From Hyphodiscus hymeniophilus (lineage: Eukaryota; Ascomycota; Leotiomycetes; Helotiales; Hyphodiscaceae), in NCBI GenBank assembly GCA_016508695.1, contig VNKQ01000005.1, forward strand, positions 558,001 through 622,000: a DNA stretch of 64,000 nucleotides, given 5' to 3'. Positions 55,157-64,000 of the stretch are shown here, one piece after another (position 1 is the first letter of the stretch; each line of letters starts with the position of its first letter). Both the position numbers and the translations under genes were made by a program. A model generated the notes under the pieces. That model was not told the DNA's origin. It saw only the letters and a list, made by a program, of their open reading frames with translations, and made no database searches.

Positions 55157-58100
55157 ATGAATAACACCAACGTGTTCTCGTTGGAATTCGCCATGGCTTT
55201 CATCGGTGGATTAGGATTAGGTAGGTGGTCATCAACCTCAGTATAATGATGCTAACATTCATAGATATGAATGATGCTTCAACCCTATCCTATTACTCAC
55301 AAATACTCATTTTTAAAAACGACGATTCCAAGCCGGTCTTGTCATTTGAGAATCCAAGCAAACCACACCAGAGAATACTCCAATCATTAGCCCATGCCTT
55401 AGATATGGAGTATGATCATCACACAATGTTGCGGCAGGCTGTCATAACACGACAAGGTCCCTGGCGGAATACTTCGAATCTCCCAGGGGAATCCAATTCC
55501 GAAGTAATAGCGTGGGGAAACTTGGAAGAGACTCTCCCCGATATCATGGAGCATGCTGAGTATGAGGATCCTCTTCTTGAGCAAGCAATACCAGAGACTC
55601 AGGCCGACAATTTCACGGCTGCCAGCCTATTTGGATCAGCTGAAAGTGATGCAGCGGGTGGAGAATCCTTTAACCTCCAGCATGTTGATTGGCCGGCGGC
55701 CAATATGGACACCTTTTCGTCGGTCCGGGTAGGACAAGACCATATATCAACCCTCTTGGATGATGTCTCTGTGGACTACTCTGTAGACACAATGCCCAGC
55801 ATCTCTGAAACATCTGGTGTTGTCCCTATCTCTTCTGCGTCAGACATATACTCTAGCCAAAATCTCAGCTCTCACAATCTCCATGATCGCTGCTCCAGCG
55901 CCTCTTCAGCCATCGACAACAACCGACGTGGATCTTGCCAAAGCATACACGCAACGATCTCTAATTTCTTCGGTGGGCCACATCGGGCAGCTAGCAGGGT
56001 CACATCCACCAACAGCGTTCACAGTGAGCTCGGCCGGAGCCGAGTCGAGAAACCCGCAAGTAGAAGATCTTCAACACGTAGCTCAGGAAGCTCAGGGCTC
56101 TCCTGCTTTGACTCGAAGTCTGATCGTTCCAGTGGCCAAGTCTCACTGGGCTCCGGCCGTCGTGGCCCACTTGGCAAGATTGCGCGCGCGACAATGAAAA
56201 TGGTCACCGCTGCCAAAGCATGCTGGAGATGCAAAATATTGAGAAAGAGGGTGAGTCAACTCTTCACTTCAGTAATGTTCTCTAAAAATTTCTAGTGTAG
56301 CCCCGAGACACCCTGCGATGCCTGCCCAAAGAACTCCCACACTTCGGAGTGGCACACACTTGGTTGTAAACGCGGCGATATCAAGGAGCACATGCTTCCA
56401 GTAATTTTATGTCCACACAACGACCACCGATATCTCGACAAGGCTGGGACATCAGCCAATCCGAATGCTAGCAATGATAAAGAGACGCTCTGTAACGAAG
56501 TTGCACTTCAAGTATGTCGTTTACGTGACCATGAGATCGAAGATTTGAAACAGAATCGATTTCCTAGATCCTCATTGCTTAGCGATTTTCTTCACGCTAC
56601 TGGCATGGATCTCCGCAGCCTGGATGCACTCCGTGGCTCTACAGTCACGTCCTCTTCTCGTGGCCGCCCTGCGCCTCCCACCCCGGCTCCTCTGAGTGAT
56701 TGCATTCTGATGATTATCTGGGAGCTTCTGTCGAATCCCTCCTCTCAGTCGCTACATGCGGAATGGACTATTCATGAGTTTTCCAACTTTTTGATTTCAG
56801 CTGCGCTGTGCCAGGTTGAAACAGGAGTACGTATCCTAATTTTCTTTTGAAAGCCTGCTAACATGAAATGGTTCAGAATCAGCTCATTTCGCAATCCCTC
56901 ATCTGCTTGCGTAGCTGTCTTGAAGCTTTGCGCCTTCAGAGTTCTGGGGATCTTCGGGATGACTGCCACCAGACGTGCACAGCTGTTCTGTGTAATGTCA
57001 CCTCCATCACGAACCTCACTGATCAAGTATCACAATATCTCAATGAGTTGTCACGAGTCTTCTTTACCAAAGGAAACATGCGCGACATCAAGGTCTGGTG
57101 GTTGAACGGGTTCTACAGCTTTTGTATTCAGAGCGTTGTCAGGCGAGCTATTATTCAACTCGTCCCCACCAGATCAGGCAAAACGTGGGATGCAAAAAAC
57201 CTTGCAGCCGTACAATATCTTCAGGTCGCTACTCGTTTATTTGTCGCAAGCTCCCGAATTCATGATCCCTTGGTCCGCAATTTACCAGAATGCTCATTAT
57301 CTACTTGCACGGAGGAGGAAATGTCTCAGATCAATGAATGCAAGTTGGCACAGATTTCTGTCAAGCAGCCTCATTGGAAGGACAACGGCATCAAAGGGTC
57401 AGGGGCTTATCTCAAAGTTCTCTTCGAAGACAACAATCAAGTCTTGCTGACCAGCACTGCTGATGCTGGTGCGGGAAGCCTATGTCCCGATATTGATCTA
57501 TCTTTCAAACCTTACTCCTGGCTTACCAAATTTAAAACGATCTTCCTGGTCTCCGACTGTCAATCGATGTTGAACAGTGGTTGCTGGAATGAGCTTTCTG
57601 GTATTTTGTCTTCAATCATGTTTCTGGTCAATAGATATCACAACTATGGCATCGAGCTACATTTTGCAAACCACAAGTCTCTTAATCCAGGAGACCTGGT
57701 CGAGGGCATTGCGCCAGGGGGGTACTACGACGTCAAAAGTATTGCCACGGTCACCGAGACGTTCAAGAAAATCATTCCTAGTGGTTCAACGTTGACGGCT
57801 TCAAGGCTGGCAGAATTATTATGGCCGCATGTCAACAGAGTCGAAACCACAATTGCTGAAGGAGAGGAGATGAAACCCCTCAATCTCATCGTTCTTGCTG
57901 ACTCTGGGTTCAAAGTTTGGCACGACGAGGTCTACCTCTCAATATGTAAGAAACTAGACGAGATTAATGCTCCTCGGTCGCAAGTAGCAATTCAAATTTT
58001 CGAAGTAGGAGGTGGTTTGGGATCCGAAACATCGGATGTCTTCAACGAAGGCTCGAAGTTTTACAACGACCATACCAGGGACAGAAAATTCATCAGCAGC

Positions 58101-58190
58101 GTATCATACGTCAATAAAGAGCAGTTTTCCGGAGAAAATCTTTTGAAGGCAAACTTGGAGGCGTGGCTGGCGTTGCTTGAGTCTGCATGA
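55157..58190 (+). CDS. Zn2Cys6-like protein fused to a von Willebrand A domain
   Basis: Four exons, 55157-55220, 55265-56250, 56296-56826 and 56877-58190, giving 964 residues. The first intron is only 44 bp and joins MNNTNVFSLEFAMAFIGGLG to LDMNDAS. Residues about 30-330 are low-complexity, Ser-rich and acidic. A zinc-cluster-like motif comes next, with spacing C341-x2-C344-x6-C351-x5-C357-x2-C360-x13-C374 (ACWRCKILRKRCSPETPC then DACPK...LGCKRG), a longer last loop than classic Gal4 clusters. A helical middle part follows (about 420-720). Residues about 745-960 match the fungal vWA domain: FKTIFLVSDCQSMLNSGCWN, GIELHFANHKS, PLNLIVLADSGFK, LDEINAPRSQVAIQIFEVGG. The MIDAS DxSxS is degraded to SDCQS. 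Function unknown; probably a nuclear or cytosolic scaffold. Confidence 0.8.
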
Positions 58191-58680
58191 AGAAAATTGC
58201 ACCTTAGTCTCGTTACTTAGATAAAGAATCCTGAATTATATCTGAGAATAATGCTCGCGCGGTTGCAGAGGTAAAAACTGTATAGCTATGTTTTTTTACC
58301 AAGAATTAACAAATGGGAAATGGTTTGATACCCGAGATAAGCAACCTGTTTTGAATTTATGTCATGGCAACTAATTCCTCATCAAGTTATCGTAGGGCGG
58401 CTGCTGAGCCCGAATCCTTGTATGAAGGAGTGAGCTACATGTAGTATGTTCAGCAGCCAACTCACTATGGCGCCGTTACGTTTACGTTTCTAGAATGAGA
58501 GTGAATATCGAGGAAGACGAGATGAGACGATGAGACGTTGGAAGCGACAAAGACGCTGACTAATATATAAAGAGCATCCACCCCCACTCTCAACAACGAA
58601 ACTCAAGCCAACATATCAAGCTTCATACTAACTCACCTGTGGCATCAAGCAAGAAAGCCAATACTAGGACCTAAGAGAAT
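58191..58680. promoter_or_regulatory. Nucleoside hydrolase promoter region
   Basis: About 490 bp. A TATATAA element at 58564-58570 lies about 115 bp before the ATG, preceded by repeated GATGAGACGA words near 58518-58535. No gene is seen. Confidence 0.45.
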
Positions 58681-60067
58681 ATGTCTGGGAAACAGGAGAT
58701 GATCCCTATTTGGCTGGATTGCGACCCTGGTACGTCAGTTCTCAAGTGAAGGGTATTGGAATCATGCTAATAATCTAAAGGTCATGATGTGAGTTGTTCA
58801 ATCTTGGTTTGCTGAAGTTTTGAAAAGCGTTGTCTCTGTCTTCAACGCTTGCAAGAGCTTGCTTCTCGCTCTCATGTTCCAAAAGAACCAGTATCACGTG
58901 ATTCTTTTGTACAATGTACCCTTTATTTTGCAGCAACGCATACATGCCGCAGCTTTGAATCCCTGGGTCAAGCAGCATGTTTTGCTATATGAATTAGCTA
59001 ATAACGACTAGGATGCGTTTGCAATCCTCTTCTCAGCCTACCATCCCGTCCTTGCCCTCCTCGGAATTTCCACCGTCCACGGCAACGCCTCCATAGCACA
59101 CACGACCTCTAATGCAACCTCCCTCCTAACCGCAATGGGTGCAACGCACATCCCGGTTTACCAAGGCGCTGGCGCTGGTCTCTCTCGTCCACCCGTGCAT
59201 GCAGGTTCGATCCACGGAAAATCTGGTCTTGATGGCACAGTTCTCCTCCCTGTTCCCACCATTCAACCCATCGAGGAGCCCGCCGTCGATGCTATGGCGA
59301 AAGCGCTATTAAGCACAAAGCCAGGCACTGCATGGATCATAGCGACTGGAGCTCTGACAAACGTTGCGCACTGTTTCACGAAATACCCCGAACTAGCTGT
59401 CCATGTAAAAGGGTTGAGTTTGATGGGTGGCGCGGTCGGCGATGGTTTCACAAAAGCAGTTCTAGGCCGAGTAGATCACAAAGAACGGATTGGTAACTGG
59501 AGTATTTGGGCCGAGTTTAATATCCTAGTCGATCCAGAAGCTGCGGATGCCCTATTCTCCAACCCGATCTTGCAAAAAAAGATGGTCATGATTCCCCTGG
59601 ATGTGACGCATCAAGTCCTGGCGACGAAAGAAGTGCAGGCTCTGTTGCTGAAAGGCAAGTTTGGCCAGGAGAAGAGCATACTGAGAACGATGTTGGTGGA
59701 ACTCTTGACATTCTTTGCGCAGACTTATGCCGATGTTTTTGGGATAACGAAAGGCCCACCATTGCATGATCCCCTTGCGGTTGCCGTGGTGCTGGATGGT
59801 ATACTGGGGGAGGAGATACCATTTCATGACTTCGAGGCTGGGAAAGACGGAAGGAAAGAAAGATTTGATGTTAAGGTTGTGACGGATGGAACGCATGATG
59901 ATGCCGCTGGTGGTGCCGAGACTGGAAGAACAGTCGCCATGTTGTTGCCAGAAGGGCAGGAAGGGGTGAAAATACCAAGAAGTCTGGACACCAGGAGATT
60001 TTGGACTGTGCTGGAAGAGTGTTTGGGGCGAGCAGACGAAGTCAATAGATTAAGAGGTGTAGAATAG
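58681..60067 (+). CDS. Inosine-uridine-preferring nucleoside hydrolase
   Basis: Three exons: 58681-58729, an 8-nt microexon 58781-58788 (GTCATGAT), and 59012-60067; 370 residues. The joined N terminus reads IPIWLDCDPGHDDAFAILLS, the diagnostic calcium-binding DxDxxxDD motif (Asp13, 15, 19, 20), with its last half carried by the microexon and the start of exon 3. Other family blocks: LLGISTVHGNASIAHTTSNA, VYQGAGAGLSR, AGSIHGKSGLDGTVL, WIIATGALTNVAHCFTKYPE, LSLMGGAVGDG, AEFNILVDPEAADALF and the C-terminal PLHDPLAVAVVL with the catalytic-site histidine. It hydrolyses ribonucleosides to base and ribose in the cytosol (purine/pyrimidine salvage, the Urh1 role in yeast). No signal peptide. It converges on RED with 21 bp between stop codons. 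Confidence 0.92.
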
Positions 60068-60088
60068 ATAGACTGGTAAATCTATCAT

Positions 60089-61695
60089 CTACTTCTCTGC
60101 GGCCTTTCGCCGCTCGAGGACTTTCATCACATCGGCCGCATTGTTACCATCGCCCTTTCGCTTCTTTGGACCTCTTTTTCTCTTGCTCTTCCCATCTCCC
60201 TTACCGCCGTCTTCGTTATCATCGTCATCTCCTCTACTACCCCATTCGGACAACTTGACCTTCTTATCGTCGAAGTCGGCTTCGTCCTCGAATCTACTGC
60301 TGCCGAAGCCCATGTCCATATCTTGTGCATCTCTGTCATCTTGCTGCAGCATCTTCTTTCGTCGAGCTTCCTTTGCGGCTTCTTCTGCATTTTCCGCTTC
60401 CTTGACGATCGGGTTGAGAGTAGATGCTTTTTTGATTGCGGCAAGGAGAACGGGATCCTGCGAAGCTTTCGACCTTGACTCGGTTGCTTCTTCAATCTTT
60501 GAGTCACCAAAGTAATTCCGAGGGGCTGAAGGTTGACTTGGTCGCGGGGGAGGAGCCATACTTCTGAGCTCTGGTTCCTCCTCCTCTGCTAGCTTGGATG
60601 GGGGCACTTCTCCTTCCTCGTCTGAATCCTCGTTATCGTCACCTAATCCTGCTAAAGGGTCATAATCATCCCCAGCATCATCAAATATGTTCATGTCATC
60701 GTCTTCCTCCTCTGCTGGCTTTGGAATTTCTGGAACCTCCATACCCAAAGGCTTTGCATCTTTATCCGGCACCAACAGCTCATTCCTTTTTTCTAGTTCA
60801 GGATCGATCTGGATTTTCCTGACTCTCCTTTTCTCGTTTCCGTTCTCATCAGTTGTGATTAGGACTTCTCTACCCTTACTATCCGTCTCTATCCTCGATG
60901 TCGCGCTCCGCTCTCCAAGCTTTTTGAACTTCGAACCTAGTGAAGGACCAGCCGCCTCCTTCGCAGCTTGGCGTGCAGCCTTCATTTCCGCCAAAATTTG
61001 ATCTCGATTGCGTTTCTTCCCTGGAATCAAGCTCGGCGGAGCCATCTGTCCTTTCTTTGTGGCCTGTTCCTTCTCAACAGCCTTGACTTCCCGCCCTTCG
61101 AGCTCCTCAAATTCATCATCAACATCCTCGGTAATTTCCTCACTACCTTGCCCAACGCTCATAATATCTTCTTCCAATTTAAAGTTTAGCCCTTTGCCCA
61201 TAGCTTTCCCCCCTTCCTCGCTCAGGATCTCGTTACGGAGCTTGACAAATGTCGGAAAATCGATCTGCTTCTCTTTCATGAGTTTCTCCAACGCCAGCAC
61301 TCGTTCTTCTTTATCATCGTCTACGTCTTCCTCTGCTCGCATACGCGCCCGGTCGACATAGCCCTCGGGGAGCTTCGCTCCTTTGGGGGCTGCTGCTGAT
61401 CGGAATTTCTTGGTTGGAGGTTCCGAGGAAGATGCGTTACGTTCGGCGAGTTGGCGTGCGAAGTCTACTCCACCCACAGAACGTCTAGAAATGGTTAATA
61501 TCCTGACCAGGTTTTGTTGGAGTTTTGGGGATATTACGGCGTCATCGGAATGGAACTGCGCATACGAGATCCCAGCGCAGAAGGAGTTGCGCCATCGCGT
61601 CTTGGTGTTGCGCCAAGCGTGGACTTACTTTCCCCTGAGCCAGGCTGTCGGGCGGGAGTATCGAGAACAAGTTTGCGGAACTGTGTATTGTTCAT
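60089..61695 (-). CDS. RED/IK spliceosomal protein
   Basis: Two exons on minus, 61695-61538 and 61484-60089; the intron (GTAATA...TTCTAG, 53 bp) joins SSIPMTP to RSVGGVDFARQLAERN, and the product is 517 residues. The RED N-terminal region is evident: MNNTQFRKLVLDTPARQPGS, GSRMRSSIPMTPRSVGGVDF, KLPEGYVDRARMRAEED. The rest is charged and mostly disordered: MSVGQGSEEITEDVDDEFEE, KKRNRDQILAEMKAARQAAK, a second conserved block GREVLITTDENGNEKRRVRK, an acidic DDDMNIFDDAGDDYDPLAGL and a basic nuclear-localisation tail KSKRKRGPKKRKGDG. RED (with Smu1 in animals) stabilises the precatalytic B complex of the spliceosome. Fits a gene-structure-rich genome like this one; no regulatory sign was seen. Confidence 0.88.
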
Positions 61696-62873
61696 TGTGA
61701 GGTGAGGTTAGTTGACCGTGGACTGTTAGAGGTCGTCTTTGAGTTTGTCTTCAGCCTCGCCAAGACATTTATTTAGCGTGGGTCGCTTAGAAAGCTTGTA
61801 CGACAGGATCACCAGGATAATGTACCTGACCTACCTACATAATCTTTCTACTCTAATTATACAAATATTACAAAAAGGGACATCTGATCTCTGGTTCTGC
61901 TAATTCTTCAGCTACTCGATCTACCTAAAGTTCCTTGGCTTCTCATCATTTATCAACACGAGCTGTGCGCTGCTAGACAAACCACCAGGAGGCCAGGCCT
62001 ATATCTCACGTAGGTGATAATCTAGAATCTGTCATGACACAATCTGTGCATTGCTAAACACCCCAAACTCTTTCAGTGCTCTTTTAACGGCCATCCTGAC
62101 TTTCATGCACAGTTTCCGAGGTTGTACTTTGCCTGCTGTTTGTGCTGAGGAACTTTCCTCCGCCGAGTCTCATTCACTATCAAAGTCATGCAAAAGCCGG
62201 CACAGCCTATGTGCTCAAATCAGTTGGTTGATTACCTTATCATACATAGTCTTTTGAGAGCGCTTTTCGGCTCGCAACTAAACAAAGCCACCTCAAGTCA
62301 AGTGACAATGCTTCAATTCAAGTACCATAGGAAGTTTGGGTATGCCTGCATCTAATGTCGGGGCGACTCACACCAAGGAAATGAGCTTCGTTGAGAGACT
62401 GGAAAGACTGCAGTATGTTGTTGGGCAGGTAACCGTCAAGCATATATTAAACAGTAAGCGAACTTCCCCTGAGTCAACACATCACGTGATGAGACCTGCA
62501 AGTATTGAAATTGCTGACCTTTCCGAATCCAATATTGGGTTGCTGAAGACGATCTGTTTCCAACAGTTGTAAAATAAATAGCTTTATAGATGTCTAGCCC
62601 ATCCCTTCTTAGCAGAGCAGAAAGGAGTGCTGCAACGAAAGAGGCAGGCACGAGTCACAACTCCCTTTGTACCGTCAGCACTTTGGCCATTTCCATATCT
62701 CTTCTCATTAGCAGGGTTGATTTTCATTCATGTTAATCCCAATCCTTCGCCTTCGCCTCCGCGGTAGCAATTGGGATTCTCATTCATTACTTATATCCAT
62801 TGGCGATACTTACCACCACGATTCGTGCTTTCATACAACCACTACGTTCCTCGCTCGGTCGGAACCTATCACA
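61696..62873. other. Intergenic region, no supported gene
   Basis: About 1.2 kb between two divergent genes. Frames such as 62051-62257 and 62336-62572 have no domain. Nothing else was recognised. Confidence 0.5.
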
Positions 62874-63653
62874 ATGCTTCGACCCCCTCAAAAGTCTAGG
62901 TTGCGATGCAGACGTTTCACGTTGCGTAGAGTCTGTCGAATTGCCATTATGTCTGGTGAAATGCCTACCTCGAAGTTCATACGCTTCACGTTCCGCAATG
63001 TGCAATCCAATCCGCGTACCTCTAGCGATCGCGTTTGCTCAGTTCTTAAGAGTCGACGGGTTAGAGCTCTGTCACGACGCAAGACCCTGTTTGCTCGACG
63101 TGCTACTCGAAAGTTCAAGCATGCTATGGCATATCAGCGAAGTCTTCGGAAGCCACTGCAGTGAGTCCCACCAGTCCTTGCAACGCATGAGTACATGCTA
63201 ACACCTCTTCTTCTCAGTCCAAAAAAGGTAGACTTTACACCCAACGCTGGCTCGCCCACCTCATCCGCGAATTCCACCATTGAGCATAACACATTAGCAA
63301 GCTCATCCTTCCTAGCCAACGCCATCTTTAAACTCAAAGTCGGCGACGCCCCAGACCTTCGTGAAACATCCACGACCCGGGTCGCTTTAACCCAGCCATC
63401 TTTCGATCCATCTTTTGAAAGCATGGCTTTCCGTAGCAGATTTGCATCCGCTGTCCCAGCCCCCAAGAAGCCCATGGACGAAGCGTCTGTCAGACTCCTC
63501 CGATATCGTAGTCGTTTCATGCCAATGCGTAATTCTTTGCCCATCAGACCAAGACGCCCCTCCAAAACAAGAAGTTTGCCAGAGAGCCTGTCGAGGCAGA
63601 AAAGACAGAAGACCGAGAGTGGTAATCTGTTTCACGATGCAAATATAGGATGA
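62874..63653 (+). CDS. Arginine-rich orphan protein
   Basis: Two exons, 62874-63160 and 63218-63653, with a 57-bp intron bearing GTGAGT, a TGCTAAC branch site and a CTTCTTCTCAG acceptor; frame is kept, giving 240 residues. Exon 1 (MLRPPQKSRLRCRRFTLRRV) is extremely Arg-rich and nearly free of acidic residues; exon 2 has GSPTSSANSTIEHNTLASSS, LANAIFKLKVGDAPDLRET, and basic SRFMPMRNSLPIRPRRPSKT and LSRQKRQKTE. No domain is recognised. The basic composition and KR clusters would suit a nuclear or nucleic-acid-binding protein, which is inference. The strong splice signals are the main support for it being a gene. The frame is open upstream to 62730, so the start may be earlier. Confidence 0.55.
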
Positions 63654-64000
63654 CAGTGCTCACATCAGAAACATGACGTGCAACGAAATGAGCGACCTGC
63701 ATGAAGGGACTAAGGAACCTATGGAGCAAGAGGATTACTACGGGTTTTAGACCTTGCACTGCTGTCCTTGTGTGCACAACTCATTGGTTGCAGTCTATAC
63801 TCTGTATGAGTCAAGGTACTGGTTTTCCTACAATGGCGTCGAAGAGTAATGGGTGATGCACTGATGACAGAAGTCAGTGGTGACGACGGTTACTGATGCA
63901 CACAGTCCAGTATCGATAAGGGCTGGCACCGAGGTGATTTTGTATCATGAGAACAGGTTTCTTTAATCAAGAATCATCAAACAAAAAACCAGGATTCCGC
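63654..64000. other. Right-hand flank, no gene seen
   Basis: 347 bp of 3' flank of the Arg-rich gene; no frame or motif worth calling. Confidence 0.5.

Overview
This is a stretch of nuclear genome from a filamentous ascomycete (Pezizomycotina). The signs are many spliceosomal introns of about 44-180 bp with GTRNGT donors and CTAAC-like branch sites, Zn2Cys6 and fungal-type transcription factors, a dispersed single 5S rRNA gene, 2EXR-type proteins, an Ascomycete-type multicopper oxidase and a PL20 glucuronan lyase. A Leotiomycete is plausible, but that is an impression and was not tested.

Layout. 1-8.4 kb holds a partial 2EXR-type gene (-), a diverged-repeat intergenic zone, a complete 2EXR gene (+), an amino-acid permease (+) and a broken alpha/beta-hydrolase relic (-). 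8.4-14.2 kb holds a secreted PL20 glucuronan lyase, a His-tailed cupin and a Zn2Cys6 regulator, all +. 14.9-18 kb holds a large uncharacterised protein (-) with an RS-rich N terminus that doubles as a candidate 90-nt exitron. 19.9-26 kb holds a Dal5-like MFS transporter (+), a roughly 900-bp pyrimidine-rich tandem-repeat leader in front of an orphan gene (+), and an intact alpha/beta hydrolase (-). 27.2-42.4 kb is an accessory-looking block: an OPT transporter (+), a type-II membrane-anchored multicopper oxidase (-), a secreted phosphoesterase/phospholipase C (+), a Fungal_trans_2-type regulator without a zinc cluster (+), an orphan membrane/coiled-coil protein (-) and a small Ser/Ala-rich surface protein (-).

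42-64 kb is mostly housekeeping: a 5S rRNA gene, the N-degron E3 ligase UBR1 (-), the complex III subunit QCR9 (-, five tiny exons and a GC-AG intron), PYM/WIBG (+), a Zn2Cys6-plus-vWA fusion protein (+), a nucleoside hydrolase with an 8-nt microexon in its catalytic motif (+), the RED/IK splicing factor (-) and an Arg-rich orphan (+).

No operon-like unit exists, as expected for a eukaryote. The best candidates for something new are the Zn2Cys6-vWA fusion with an eroded MIDAS (55157-58190), the exitron candidate (17869-17958), the tandem-repeat-led orphan gene (23384-25026) and the OPT/oxidase/phosphoesterase/regulator neighbourhood. All gene models come from reading frames, splice signals and remembered family patterns. 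No database search or transcript evidence was available.
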